In this document: positions 1 through 7,814 of the stretch, one piece after another
Position numbering within the stretch: the first letter of the stretch is position 1
Layout: each line of letters begins with the position of its first letter
Assembly: GCA_934591845.1 (NCBI GenBank)
Contig: CAKTPO010000020.1
Coordinates: 1-38,186, forward strand
Direction of reading: 5' to 3'
Length of the DNA stretch: 38,186 bases
Source: an uncultured Oscillospiraceae bacterium
Lineage (GTDB): Bacteria > Bacillota > Clostridia > Oscillospirales > Oscillospiraceae
Position numbers and translations under genes: made by a program
Notes under the pieces: generated by a model
What the model saw: only the letters and a program-made list of their open reading frames with translations
The model's database searches: none
What the model was told of the DNA's origin: nothing

Positions 1-479
1 GTGGTGCAGATGCAGATATCCATACCACGGATCTTGTCCACCTTGTCGTACTCGATCTCAGGGAAGATCAGCTGCTCTTTCAGACCGAAGGCGTAGTTGC
101 CCCGACCATCGAAAGAGTTGGGGTTGATGCCGCGGAAGTCACGGACACGAGGCAGGGCCACGTTGAACAGGCGGTCCAGGAACTCGTACATCTTGTCACC
201 ACGGAGGGTGACCTTCACGCCAACGGTTTCACCTTCACGGACCTTGAAGTTTGCAACGCTCTTGCGGGCCTTGCAGGTAACAGGCTTCTGGCCGGTGATG
301 GTGGCGATATCCTTGCAGATGGCCTCAATTTCCTTGGCATTGTTCTTGCTCTCGCCGCAGCCGACGTTCACAATCACCTTGTCCAGCTTGGGGATCTGCA
401 TAACGCTCTTGTAGCCGAACTTCTTGTTCAGAGCAGGAGCGATCTCAGCAACATAGGTTTCTTTCATTCTGTTAGCCAT
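1..479 (-). CDS. rplE: Ribosomal protein L5 (uL5), 3' end cut by window edge
   Basis: Large-subunit protein that binds 5S rRNA and contacts the P-site tRNA in the central protuberance. About 159 codons are visible against a usual length of about 179, so only the C-terminal end lies outside the window. The reading begins MANRMKETY and contains the conserved stretches VIVNVG, ITGQKPV and RDFRGI typical of L5. I chose the ATG at 479 because AAGGAG lies 9 nt upstream; an in-frame ATG four codons later has no such site. It lies 17 nt behind rplX in the spc part of the ribosomal operon. Identification is firm; the C-terminus cannot be judged. Confidence 0.97.
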   Translation of the reverse strand, partial: MANRMKETYVAEIAPALNKKFGYKSVMQIPKLDKVIVNVGCGESKNNAKEIEAICKDIATITGQKPVTCKARKSVANFKVREGETVGVKVTLRGDKMYEFLDRLFNVALPRVRDFRGINPNSFDGRGNYAFGLKEQLIFPEIEYDKVDKIRGMDICICT

Positions 480-496
480 AATAGATTACTCCTTTC

Positions 497-802
497 TTAG
501 ATTTCGGCGCCGCACTTACGGCATACGCGGACCTTCTTGTCACCGTCCATCTTGTAGCCCACACGAACGCCCTTGCCGCACTTTTCGCAGTACAGGGCAA
601 CCTTGCAGGTACGGATGGGGGTCTCCTTCTTGACGATGCCACCGGTCTCGCCCTGACGGCGGGGCTTGGTGTGGCAGGTCGCAACGTTGACCTTCTCTAC
701 AATGACCTTGTTCTCGCTGGGCATGGCCACCAGGACCTTGCCCTTAACGCCCTTATCCTTACCGGACAGGACGATAACGGTATCGTTCTTTTTAATGTTC
801 AT
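497..802 (-). CDS. rplX: Ribosomal protein L24 (uL24)
   Basis: Assembly-initiator protein of the 50S subunit. The N-terminal KOW motif is visible (DTVIVLSGKDKGVKGKV). The C-terminal third carries two CxxC pairs (CEKCG and CRKCG), a zinc-ribbon-like arrangement seen in many clostridial L24 proteins. At 101 aa it is of normal length. It sits between rplN and rplE with short gaps, so it is co-transcribed with them. Confidence 0.97.
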   Translation of the reverse strand: MNIKKNDTVIVLSGKDKGVKGKVLVAMPSENKVIVEKVNVATCHTKPRRQGETGGIVKKETPIRTCKVALYCEKCGKGVRVGYKMDGDKKVRVCRKCGAEI

Positions 803-817
803 TCTTCGGTTCCCCCA

Positions 818-1186
818 TTAGATGACTTCGGGTGCCAGGGAGAGGATCTTCATGAAATCTCTCTCACGCAGCTCACGGGCCACCGGTCCAAAGATACGAG
901 TGCCACGGGGGTTCTTGTCGTCCTTGATGATGACGGCGGCGTTCTCGTCGAAACGAACGTAGCTGCCATCCTCACGGCGGACACCCCGCTTGGTGCGGAC
1001 GATGACGGCCTTCACGACCTCGCCCTTCTTCACAGTACCGCCGGGAGCAGCCTTACGGACGGAAGCAACGATGATGTCACCGATGTTGCCGGTCTTGCGC
1101 TTGGAGCCGCCCAGAACGCGAATGCAGTGAATTTCCTTAGCGCCGGTGTTGTCGGCAACCTTCAGGTAGCTTTCCTGTTGAATCAT
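818..1186 (-). CDS. rplN: Ribosomal protein L14 (uL14)
   Basis: 50S protein at the interface with the 30S subunit, forming part of the intersubunit bridge. The 122-aa product has the exact family length and its hallmarks: the MIQQES start, VADNTGAKE, and a C-terminal [10 protein letters not shown] close to [11 protein letters not shown]. It lies 15 nt after rpsQ. Nothing unusual is seen. Confidence 0.98.
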   Translation of the reverse strand: MIQQESYLKVADNTGAKEIHCIRVLGGSKRKTGNIGDIIVASVRKAAPGGTVKKGEVVKAVIVRTKRGVRREDGSYVRFDENAAVIIKDDKNPRGTRIFGPVARELRERDFMKILSLAPEVI

Positions 1187-1201
1187 TCTCTGCCGACCTC
1201 C

Positions 1202-1465
1202 TTACTTAGCCTTTTCGATAATTCTGACCAGTCTCCATCTCTTGTCCTTGGACAGGGGACGGGTCTCCATGACCTCAACGGTATCGCCGATGCCGCACTC
1301 GTTGTTCTCGTCGTGGGCCTTCAGCTTGTAAGTCCGCTTCATGGTCTTCTTGTACAGAGGATGCTGCACGCTGTCCTCGATCGCAACCACAATGGTCTTG
1401 TCCATCTTGTCGGAGACAACCTGACCGATTCTGGTTTTGCGGAAAGCTCTGGTATTTTCAGTCAT
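1202..1465 (-). CDS. rpsQ: Ribosomal protein S17 (uS17)
   Basis: Primary 16S rRNA-binding protein of the 30S subunit with an OB fold. The 87-aa product shows the family signatures [14 protein letters not shown] and [11 protein letters not shown], followed by [19 protein letters not shown]. It lies 14 nt downstream of rpmC, in the order L16-L29-S17-L14 that is universal in bacteria. Confidence 0.98.
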   Translation of the reverse strand: MTENTRAFRKTRIGQVVSDKMDKTIVVAIEDSVQHPLYKKTMKRTYKLKAHDENNECGIGDTVEVMETRPLSKDKRWRLVRIIEKAK

Positions 1466-1479
1466 ACTTGTTTCCCTCC

Positions 1480-1677
1480 TCAGATGTTGGTCTCTTTCTC
1501 ACGAATAATGGTCTTGATGCGGGCAATGTCCTTCTTGACAGCGGCAATCTGCATGGGGTTATCCAGCTGATTGGTGGCATGCTGCATGCGCAGCATGAAC
1601 AGGTCCTTCTTCAGCTCGTCCAGCTTCTTGTTCAGCTCTTCAGCGGACAGATTCTTGATTTCCTTTGCCTTCATCAT
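1480..1677 (-). CDS. rpmC: Ribosomal protein L29 (uL29)
   Basis: Small helical 50S protein at the peptide exit tunnel, where it helps dock trigger factor and SRP. The 65-aa protein starts MMKAKEIK and has the typical [16 protein letters not shown] segment. The first ATG overlaps the stop codon of rplP by one base (TAATG), implying translational coupling; the second Met could equally be the true start. Confidence 0.97.
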   Translation of the reverse strand: MMKAKEIKNLSAEELNKKLDELKKDLFMLRMQHATNQLDNPMQIAAVKKDIARIKTIIREKETNI

Positions 1678-2108
1678 TATTCACCACCAATCTCAGTTTC
1701 TGCTTCCTTGGTGATGATACGGGTCTTGATGGGCAGCTTGTGCTGCGCCAGACGCAGAGCCTCACGGGCTACGTCCTCGGAGACGCCGCCGATCTCAAAC
1801 ATCACCTTCTGGTTCTTAACAACAGCTACCCAGCCTTCAGGAGCGCCCTTACCGGAACCCATACGGGTGCCCAGGCCCTTCTTGGAATAAGGCTTGTCGG
1901 GGAAAATCTTGATCCAGACCTTACCACCACGCTTGGTGTAACGGGTCATGGCAATACGGGCAGCTTCGATCTGGTTGCCGGTGATCCAGCCAGGCTCCAG
2001 AGCCTGGATACCGAATTCACCATAGGAAACCTTGTTACCGCGGGAAGCAACGCCGGTCATACGACCACGCTGTACCTTGCGGTACTTTGCTCTCTTGGGC
2101 ATCAGCAT
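1677..2108 (-). CDS. rplP: Ribosomal protein L16 (uL16)
   Basis: 50S protein that organises the A-site tRNA region. The product is 143 aa, begins with the canonical MLMPKR motif, and contains [19 protein letters not shown] and [13 protein letters not shown]. Its start overlaps the rpsC stop by one base (TAATG) and its stop overlaps the rpmC start in the same way, so the three genes are tightly coupled. Confidence 0.98.
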   Translation of the reverse strand: MLMPKRAKYRKVQRGRMTGVASRGNKVSYGEFGIQALEPGWITGNQIEAARIAMTRYTKRGGKVWIKIFPDKPYSKKGLGTRMGSGKGAPEGWVAVVKNQKVMFEIGGVSEDVAREALRLAQHKLPIKTRIITKEAETEIGGE

Positions 2109-2896
2109 TAGCGGTTACCTCCTTCTCTGCGGTAGTTGTTTCTGTCGCCCTGACGACGCTCGCCACCGTTGCGGCGGTCGTTCCGGCGGTCGCCATTGCG
2201 ACGGTCACCGTTGCGGCGATCCCGGCGCTCACGGGGAGCGGGTTCGGGAGCAGCGGAACGCAGGGTGGTGTTCAGGACCTCACCCTTGTAGATCCAAACC
2301 TTCACACCGATGCGGCCGTAGGTGGTGGCAGCTTCGGCAAAGCCGTACTCGATGTCGGCACGGATGGTCTGGAGGGGAATGGTGCCTTCGTGATAGCTCT
2401 CGGAGCGGGCGATTTCAGCGCCGCCCAGACGGCCGCCGCAGGTGACCTTGATGCCCTTGGCACCCAGGCGAGTGGCCTGCTGCATGGCCTTCTTCATAGC
2501 CCGGCGGAAGGAGATACGCTTCTCCAGCTGCTGAGCAATGTTCTCGGCTACCAGCTGAGCGTTCAGGTCGGGGGACCGAACCTCAACGATGTTCAGATTC
2601 ACGCTCTTGCCCAGACGAGCCTCTACGTCCTTGCGCAGATTCTCGATCTCTGCACCGGCCTTACCGATGACCACACCGGGGCGGGAGCAGTGAATGTTGA
2701 TCTTGACCTTGCCGTTGGACCGCTCGATTTCGATCTTAGCGACACCGGCGGCGTACAGCTTGTTCTTCAGATACTTACGGATGTTGTAATCTTCAACGAC
2801 CAGGTCGCCGACCTTGTCCTCGCGGGCGTACCAGTGGGAATCCCAGTCCTTGATTACGCCAACACGCAGTCCATGGGGATTAACTTTCTGTCCCAT
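2108..2896 (-). CDS. rpsC: Ribosomal protein S3 (uS3) with an Arg/Asn/Asp-rich C-terminal tail
   Basis: 30S protein at the mRNA entry tunnel, with helicase and proofreading roles. It starts [13 protein letters not shown]; a type-2 KH domain with the GKAG loop lies near residues 79-82 and the S3 C-terminal domain follows to about residue 212. At 262 aa it is longer than the usual 210-230 aa because residues from about 215 onward form a low-complexity tail dominated by RRNGD-type repeats, highly basic overall. Similar basic tails occur in other Clostridia; the role of this one is unknown. The core assignment is certain. Confidence 0.98.
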   Translation of the reverse strand: MGQKVNPHGLRVGVIKDWDSHWYAREDKVGDLVVEDYNIRKYLKNKLYAAGVAKIEIERSNGKVKINIHCSRPGVVIGKAGAEIENLRKDVEARLGKSVNLNIVEVRSPDLNAQLVAENIAQQLEKRISFRRAMKKAMQQATRLGAKGIKVTCGGRLGGAEIARSESYHEGTIPLQTIRADIEYGFAEAATTYGRIGVKVWIYKGEVLNTTLRSAAPEPAPRERRDRRNGDRRNGDRRNDRRNGGERRQGDRNNYRREGGNR

Positions 2897-2909
2897 AGCT
2901 ACCTCCTGA

Positions 2910-3245
2910 TTAAGCCTTCTCGCTCACACCGATGGTGATGTGAGTGGTTCTCTTATTGATCCGAACGAAACCACGACGGGATGCGATGCGGCCACGCTTC
3001 AGGATGGGGCCGGGGTTAGCGATCGCAGTGGAAACGTACAGGTTCTCAGCGTTCATTTCGTGGTTGTGCTCGGCGTTTGCCACGGCGCTCTTCAGCAGCT
3101 TGGCCATGGGCTCGCAAGCGGCCTTGGAGGTCTGGCTCAGGTACGCGGCAGCGGTCTTGACGTCCTGACCCCGGATCATGTCGCAAACCAGCTTCACTTT
3201 ACGGGGAGACATCCGGACGTACTTTACATGTGCAAATGCTTCCAT
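2910..3245 (-). CDS. rplV: Ribosomal protein L22 (uL22)
   Basis: 50S protein whose beta-hairpin lines the exit tunnel and forms part of the macrolide-interaction region. The 111-aa sequence has the family signatures [18 protein letters not shown] near the N-terminus and [21 protein letters not shown] at the hairpin and C-terminus. It lies between rpsS and rpsC with gaps of 12-13 nt. Confidence 0.98.
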   Translation of the reverse strand: MEAFAHVKYVRMSPRKVKLVCDMIRGQDVKTAAAYLSQTSKAACEPMAKLLKSAVANAEHNHEMNAENLYVSTAIANPGPILKRGRIASRRGFVRINKRTTHITIGVSEKA

Positions 3246-3257
3246 TTTCGTACCTCC

Positions 3258-3536
3258 TTACTTGGAATTGGCGGTCTTGCTGCCAGAGTGGCCCCGGAAG
3301 GTTCTGGTAGGCACGAACTCGCCCAGCTTGTGGCCGACCATATCCTCAGTGATATAGACGGGAACATGCTTCCGACCGTCGTGGACGGCGATGGTGTGAC
3401 CAACGAAGGAGGGGAAAATGGTGGAGGCTCTGGACCAGGTCTTCAGAACCTTCTTTTCACCGGCCTTGTTCAGCTCTTCAACGCGCTTGTACAGCTCAGG
3501 AGCTACGAAAGGGCCCTTTTTGATACTTCTGCTCAT
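3258..3536 (-). CDS. rpsS: Ribosomal protein S19 (uS19)
   Basis: 30S head protein forming a complex with S13 and contacting the A-site. The 92-aa product starts [11 protein letters not shown] and contains [21 protein letters not shown] and [13 protein letters not shown], all diagnostic. It lies 12 nt downstream of rplB. Confidence 0.98.
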   Translation of the reverse strand: MSRSIKKGPFVAPELYKRVEELNKAGEKKVLKTWSRASTIFPSFVGHTIAVHDGRKHVPVYITEDMVGHKLGEFVPTRTFRGHSGSKTANSK

Positions 3537-3548
3537 TTCATTTCCTCC

Positions 3549-4385
3549 TTACTTGCTGTTTCTGCGCTTGACGATGAACTTGTTGGTGGGATTCTTGCCC
3601 TTCCGGGTCTTATAACCCAGAGCAGGCTTGCCCCAAGGAGTGACAGGGCCGGGGCGTCCGACAGGAGCGCGGCCCTCGCCGCCGCCGTGAGGATGGTCAT
3701 TGGGGTTCATGACGGAGCCACGAACGGTGGGACGGATACCCATGTGACGGGTACGACCAGCCTTACCGATGTGAACGTTCTCATGATCCAGGTTGCCAAC
3801 CTGACCGATGCAGGCGGTGCAGTTCATCCGAACATAGCGAACTTCGCCGGAGGGCAGTCTGACCTGAGCCAGCTCGCCTTCCTTAGCCATCAGCTGCGCA
3901 GCGGTACCGGCGGAACGGACCAGCTGAGCGCCGTGGCCGGGCTGCAGCTCCACATTGTGGATCACAGTACCCACAGGGATGTTGGCGATGGGCAGGCAGT
4001 TGCCGGGCTTGATGTCGGCGGAGGCGGAGGAGATGACCTTGTCCCCGGCTTTCAGGCCGTAGGGAGCCAGGATGTAGCTCAGGGTCTCGTCTTCGTACTT
4101 GATGAGGGCGATGAAAGCGGACCGGTTGGGGTCGTACTCAATGCGCTGTACAGTAGCGGGCATGTCCAGCTTCTGGCGCTTGAAGTCGATTACACGGTAC
4201 TTCCGCTTGTTGCCGCCGCCGCGATGGCGGACGGTGATGTGACCATAGCTGTTGCGACCTGCATTCTTCTTGAGGCTCTCAACCAGGCTACGCTCAGGTT
4301 TTGCCTTCTTATCTACGCCGTCGAAAGCGGAAACGGTCATGTTTCTGCGGGACGGGGTATAAGGCTTAAAAGTTTTAATAGCCAT
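3549..4385 (-). CDS. rplB: Ribosomal protein L2 (uL2)
   Basis: Core 50S protein needed for subunit association and peptidyl-transferase function. It is 278 aa, the usual length. The sequence starts [17 protein letters not shown], has the glycine- and histidine-rich loop [11 protein letters not shown] around the conserved peptidyl-transferase His, and ends with [15 protein letters not shown]. It lies 29 nt after rplW. Confidence 0.98.
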   Translation of the reverse strand: MAIKTFKPYTPSRRNMTVSAFDGVDKKAKPERSLVESLKKNAGRNSYGHITVRHRGGGNKRKYRVIDFKRQKLDMPATVQRIEYDPNRSAFIALIKYEDETLSYILAPYGLKAGDKVISSASADIKPGNCLPIANIPVGTVIHNVELQPGHGAQLVRSAGTAAQLMAKEGELAQVRLPSGEVRYVRMNCTACIGQVGNLDHENVHIGKAGRTRHMGIRPTVRGSVMNPNDHPHGGGEGRAPVGRPGPVTPWGKPALGYKTRKGKNPTNKFIVKRRNSK

Positions 4386-4414
4386 TTGCGTTTCTCTCCT
4401 TTATTGAGATTGGT

Positions 4415-4711
4415 TTAGACCATGCCTTCGAAGAACTCGATGGTCTTGGAGTCAGCGGTCAGGGTGACAACAGCCTTCTTGTAGGCTGCCCGCTTGCCGG
4501 CGGGGTAAGCGCCGGTGCGCTTGACCTTGCCCTGCATCCGGATGGTGTTGACCTTGGCGACCTTCACACCGAACACCTGCTCAACGGCAGCCTTGATCTC
4601 GGTCTTGTTGGCGTCAACGTCTACCATGAAGACGTACTTCTTATCAGCCACAGCCTCCATGGACTGCTCGGTGATAACAGGTCTTCTGATGATGTCATAT
4701 ACGTTCTTCAT
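4415..4711 (-). CDS. rplW: Ribosomal protein L23 (uL23)
   Basis: Exit-tunnel protein of the 50S subunit and docking site for trigger factor and SRP. The 98-aa protein shows [12 protein letters not shown] at the N-terminus and [23 protein letters not shown], both typical. Its start codon overlaps the rplD stop by one base (TAATG), so translation is probably coupled to L4. Confidence 0.98.
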   Translation of the reverse strand: MKNVYDIIRRPVITEQSMEAVADKKYVFMVDVDANKTEIKAAVEQVFGVKVAKVNTIRMQGKVKRTGAYPAGKRAAYKKAVVTLTADSKTIEFFEGMV

Positions 4712-5334
4712 TACGCGAATACCTCCTGGATCTTCTGGAGTGCAGCCTGATCGACAACCAGCTTATCGGCGTGCAGCACGTCGTAGGTGTTCAGCAGGTT
4801 GGCGAAGGTAACTTCGCAGCCGGCGATGTTCCGGCCGGAACGGACGACGTTCTGGTCAGGAGCAGCGGTAACGACCAGGGTCTTGGAGGTGCAGCCCACA
4901 GCCTTCAGGAATGCAGCGAATTCCTTGGTCTTGGGAGCTTCCATCTTGATCTCGTCGATGACGACCACAGCCTGCTCGTTGGCCTTGGCGGACAGAACAC
5001 TCTTGAGAGCCAGCCGCTTGGCCTTCTTGTTCAGGGTGTAGCTGTAATCCCGGGGCTTGGGAGCGAAAACGATACCGCCGTGGGTCCACTGGGGAGCACG
5101 GGTAGAGCCCTGACGAGCCCGGCCGGTGCCCTTCTGCTTCCAAGGCTTGCGGCCGCCGCCGGAAACCTCAGCGCGGGTCAGAGCGCTCTGAGTGCCCTGC
5201 CGCAGGTTTGCCAGGTGGTTCTTGACCACTTCGTGGACTACAGCGCCGTTGGGATCAATGCCAAACACAGCTTCGGGCAGTTCGATCTCGCCAACCAGCT
5301 TGCCGGACATATTGTAAACATTCGTCTTAAGCAT
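4711..5334 (-). CDS. rplD: Ribosomal protein L4 (uL4)
   Basis: 50S protein with a loop reaching into the exit tunnel; in gamma-proteobacteria it also represses its own S10 operon, which is not established for Firmicutes. The 207-aa sequence contains the tunnel-loop signature [18 protein letters not shown] followed by [23 protein letters not shown] precedes the start by about 12 nt. The gene lies 19 nt downstream of rplC. Confidence 0.97.
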   Translation of the reverse strand: MLKTNVYNMSGKLVGEIELPEAVFGIDPNGAVVHEVVKNHLANLRQGTQSALTRAEVSGGGRKPWKQKGTGRARQGSTRAPQWTHGGIVFAPKPRDYSYTLNKKAKRLALKSVLSAKANEQAVVVIDEIKMEAPKTKEFAAFLKAVGCTSKTLVVTAAPDQNVVRSGRNIAGCEVTFANLLNTYDVLHADKLVVDQAALQKIQEVFA

Positions 5335-5353
5335 GATTTAAGATCTCCTTTCC

Positions 5354-6073
5354 TTAGCCTCTTGCGGAAGCCTTCTGGGGATTTCTGCCGGAAGCCTTCT
5401 GCGGGTTCTTGCTGATGCCGGTCTCCACGTTCTTGACGCGGTTGTTCTTGACGGTGTTGCGGATGTAAACAAGACCGCCCTTGGGGCCGGGGATGGCGCC
5501 GCGGATAACGATCATGTTCAGCTCTGCATCAACCTTCACAACGTCCAGATTCTCGATGGTGACCTGGTCGCAGCCCATCTGGCCTGCGCCGATCTTACCC
5601 GGGAAAATACGGGACTGGTGAGAGGAAGCACCCATAGAACCGGCGTGACGGTGAACAGGGCCGCCGCCGTGGGTCATGGGGGTCCGTCCGGCGCCATAGC
5701 GCTTTACAACGCCCTGGTAGCCGTGGCCCTTGGTGATGCCGGTCACGTCGATCTTGTCGCCGGCAGCGAAGGTGTCAGCCTTGACTTCGTCGCCGACGTT
5801 CATGTCAGCAGCGGACTCCAGCTTGAACTCCTTCAGGTACTTCTTGGGGGCAACGCCAGCCTTCTTCAGGTGGCCTGCCTCAGGCTTGCTCAGCTTGTGC
5901 TCCTTGATGTCGCCAAAGCCGAGCTGGACGGCGGTGTAGCCGTCGGTCTCAACGGTCTTCTTCTGAGTGACAACGCAGGGACCTGCTTCCACAACGGTAA
6001 CAGGAATGACCTTGCCGCTCTCATCGAAGATCTGGGTCATGCCCACTTTTTTGCCGATGATTGCTTTTTTCAT
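5354..6073 (-). CDS. rplC: Ribosomal protein L3 (uL3) with a repeated C-terminal extension
   Basis: 50S assembly-initiator protein near the peptidyl-transferase centre. It starts [16 protein letters not shown] and has the conserved loop [20 protein letters not shown]. The core ends about residue 215; the 239-aa product is longer than the usual ~209 aa because of a short basic tail in which NPQKAS is repeated twice, coded by a near-identical DNA repeat around 5360-5410. It is separated from rpsJ by a 122-nt spacer. Confidence 0.97.
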   Translation of the reverse strand: MKKAIIGKKVGMTQIFDESGKVIPVTVVEAGPCVVTQKKTVETDGYTAVQLGFGDIKEHKLSKPEAGHLKKAGVAPKKYLKEFKLESAADMNVGDEVKADTFAAGDKIDVTGITKGHGYQGVVKRYGAGRTPMTHGGGPVHRHAGSMGASSHQSRIFPGKIGAGQMGCDQVTIENLDVVKVDAELNMIVIRGAIPGPKGGLVYIRNTVKNNRVKNVETGISKNPQKASGRNPQKASARG

Positions 6074-6195
6074 GGTTGAGTTTCTCCTTTTTTAGGTTAT
6101 TGGTTGACAGACGCGTGTTTGCGCCGCCAACATGACCCGTCCGCCCGATGCCAGACAGTGCGGGCAGCGGTAAGGGCTGATAGAATGTCAGCTTC
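6074..6195 (-). other. 122-nt spacer between rpsJ and rplC
   Basis: This is much longer than the other gaps in the ribosomal operon. It is GC-rich, begins just after the rpsJ stop with a small inverted repeat (gctga at 6176-6180 against tcagc at 6188-6192), and ends with an AAAAAAGGAG ribosome binding site for rplC. I see no convincing promoter or T-run terminator in it and no coding sequence. Confidence 0.5.
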
Positions 6196-6504
6196 TTACA
6201 GCTTTATCTCTATCTCAACGCCAGCGGGAAGATCCAGGCTCATCAGGGCCTCGATGGTCTTCTGGTTGGGGTTGAGGATATCGATCAGTCTCTTGTGGGT
6301 TCTGCGCTCAAACTGCTCACGGCTATCCTTGTACTTGTGGACAGCCCGAAGGATGGTAACGACTTCCTTCTTGGTGGGCAGGGGGATGGGGCCGGAAACC
6401 TGGGCGCCGTTGCGCTTTGCGGTTTCAACGATCTTTGCCGCGCTGGAGTCGATCAGCTGGTGATCATAAGCCTTCAGCCGAATGCGGATCATCTGGTTTG
6501 CCAT
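6196..6504 (-). CDS. rpsJ: Ribosomal protein S10 (uS10 / NusE)
   Basis: 30S head protein that also acts in transcription antitermination with NusB. The 102-aa product has [14 protein letters not shown], the GPIPLPTK loop and [14 protein letters not shown]. It is the first gene of the operon: GGAGG lies about 10 nt upstream of the ATG, and a strong promoter lies about 280 nt further upstream. No rpsL, rpsG, fusA or tuf precede it, unlike the common str-S10 arrangement. Confidence 0.98.
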   Translation of the reverse strand: MANQMIRIRLKAYDHQLIDSSAAKIVETAKRNGAQVSGPIPLPTKKEVVTILRAVHKYKDSREQFERRTHKRLIDILNPNQKTIEALMSLDLPAGVEIEIKL

Positions 6505-6774
6505 GTTGTGTTTTCCTCCTTGATGTAACGTACTCAGTTTGCGTAGTTGTCTGGGTACGGTCGAACTGCTTTTCGTTCACGCTTCCGTGCGTATCACTTC
6601 GGGCCATGAAAATTGGCCGACAAGCGCCGACCATTCTTCCGCCCCGGCGATATACGCCAGCGAAACAGAAGCAGTTCAGCCGCCCGATGACCGGACATAC
6701 TCCGCAGAAGTTACCGCCAAATGGCGCAATCTCCTGCATCATCGCATCGTTGTGCGCAGTTTCCCCGCACAACC
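6505..6774 (-). promoter_or_regulatory. Long 5' leader of the S10 operon
   Basis: The inferred transcript starts near 6774 and runs about 270 nt before rpsJ. It begins almost at its first base with an 8-bp perfect stem (gttgtgcg at 6749-6756 pairing with cgcacaac at 6766-6773, loop 9 nt), followed by other short inverted repeats such as cgcca/tggcg at 6715-6726. Open frames crossing it have no ribosome binding site or recognisable product. A leader of this length before ribosomal genes suggests autoregulation, but I do not recognise a known ribosomal-protein leader motif. Confidence 0.5.
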
Positions 6775-6780
6775 TGAGAT

Positions 6781-6809
6781 ATGATACCATCTCCATGGCT
6801 ATTTGTCAA
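6781..6809 (-). promoter_or_regulatory. Sigma-A promoter of the S10 ribosomal operon
   Basis: On the minus strand a perfect TTGACA (-35, 6804-6809) and TATCAT (-10, 6781-6786) are separated by exactly 17 bp. It is the only good promoter between the rsgA terminator and rpsJ, so it should drive the whole ribosomal operon. Confidence 0.85.
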
Positions 6810-6882
6810 GTGCTTTTTCAGAAGTTTTTACAAATTTTACTCTGCATTTTTGGGCATTCAGATAAAAATTCCGTGAATCCCA

Positions 6883-6916
6883 AAAGAACACCCCGTGTCC
6901 GAAACCGGACACGGGG
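6883..6916 (-). terminator. Intrinsic terminator behind rsgA
   Basis: A perfect 11-bp GC-rich stem (6891-6901 with 6906-6916) closes a 4-nt loop and is followed on the minus strand by TGTTCTTTTG. It starts 7 nt after the rsgA stop codon and separates the long housekeeping operon from the S10 promoter. Confidence 0.85.
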
Positions 6917-6923
6917 TAATGGG

Positions 6924-7814
6924 TCATTTATGTTCCCATTCTTTATACTGGGCGGCCTTTTCGTAAAGGCGCAGATAGCTGTCGTAGCGGGTGGGCTGGA
7001 TGTGGCCAAGCTCTGCGGCGGCTCGGACGGCGCAGCCCGGTTCTTTCCGGTGGGAGCAGTCGTGGAACTGGCAGGCTCCTAAGTAGGGGGCAAAATCCGG
7101 AAAGGCGTATTGCAGGTTCTCCTTTAAGATCACGTCCATCTGGTCCGTGTCAAAAGAGGAAAAGCCGGGAGTGTCCATGACGAAGGTCTCCGCGTCCAGG
7201 GTAAAGAGTTCCACGTGCCGGGTGGTATGGCGGCCACGGCCCAGTTTTTCGGAAACCTCTCCCGTGGGTAAATCCAGTTCCGGCAGCAGCCGATTGAGGA
7301 TGCTGCTTTTGCCCACACCGGAATTTCCCGTAAAGGCCGTCAGCTTTCCCTGTAAGGCTTGCCGCAGCTGCTCCACCCCGGCCCCGGTCTGGGCACTGGT
7401 GGAAATCACCCGGAAGCCCGCCTGGGTGTAGATGCGGCACAGATCCTGGGCCTGGTCCAAGTCCGTTTTGTTGACACAGAGCATACACTCCACGCCTTTG
7501 TTGCCCGCAATGGCCGCCACACGGTCAATGAGGAATGGTTCTGTAATGGGGTTGACATTGGCGGCAAAAATCACCAGGGCATCCACATTGGCCACCGCCG
7601 GACGGACGAAGCTGTTCTTTCTGGGGAGGATGGCTTCTACCATGCCCTTTTCCCCCTGGCGTGTCACCTCTACCATGTCCCCTGTCAAGGGGGTCTGGCC
7701 ACCCTTGCGCAGGATGCCCCGGGCCTTGCAGGTCAGGACCCCCTGGGGCAGGCGCACCTCATAAAAGCCGCTGAGGGAACGGATAATTCTGCCGGTTTCA
7801 GTTTTTTCAGCCAT
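6924..7814 (-). CDS. rsgA: Ribosome small subunit-dependent GTPase A
   Basis: Circularly permuted GTPase that tests maturation of the 30S subunit. The N-terminal OB-fold region is followed by the G4 motif NKTD, then the P-loop GNSGVGKSS and the G3 motif DTPGF, the permuted order characteristic of RsgA/YloQ. The C-terminal zinc-binding motif is CxFHDCxHxxEPGC. I take the ATG at 7814 (296 aa) as start rather than the TTG one codon earlier; it overlaps the kinase stop by 8 nt (ATGGCTGA). In Bacillus this gene also follows prpC-prkC, and its product is a PrkC substrate there. Confidence 0.96.
   Translation of the reverse strand: MAEKTETGRIIRSLSGFYEVRLPQGVLTCKARGILRKGGQTPLTGDMVEVTRQGEKGMVEAILPRKNSFVRPAVANVDALVIFAANVNPITEPFLIDRVAAIAGNKGVECMLCVNKTDLDQAQDLCRIYTQAGFRVISTSAQTGAGVEQLRQALQGKLTAFTGNSGVGKSSILNRLLPELDLPTGEVSEKLGRGRHTTRHVELFTLDAETFVMDTPGFSSFDTDQMDVILKENLQYAFPDFAPYLGACQFHDCSHRKEPGCAVRAAAELGHIQPTRYDSYLRLYEKAAQYKEWEHK

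Noticed and set aside
2940..4418. Long plus-strand open frame across rplV, rpsS and rplB
   Set aside because: It is antisense to certain ribosomal genes and has no recognisable domain or ribosome binding site; it results from the GC-rich codon pattern.
6464..6796. Minus-strand frame running through the S10 leader as a leader peptide
   Set aside because: It starts inside the promoter region and overlaps rpsJ without a ribosome binding site; the promoter places its first codons upstream of the transcript.
6417..7082. Plus-strand frame across the S10 leader and the end of rsgA
   Set aside because: It crosses a promoter and a terminator and has no domain similarity that I can see.
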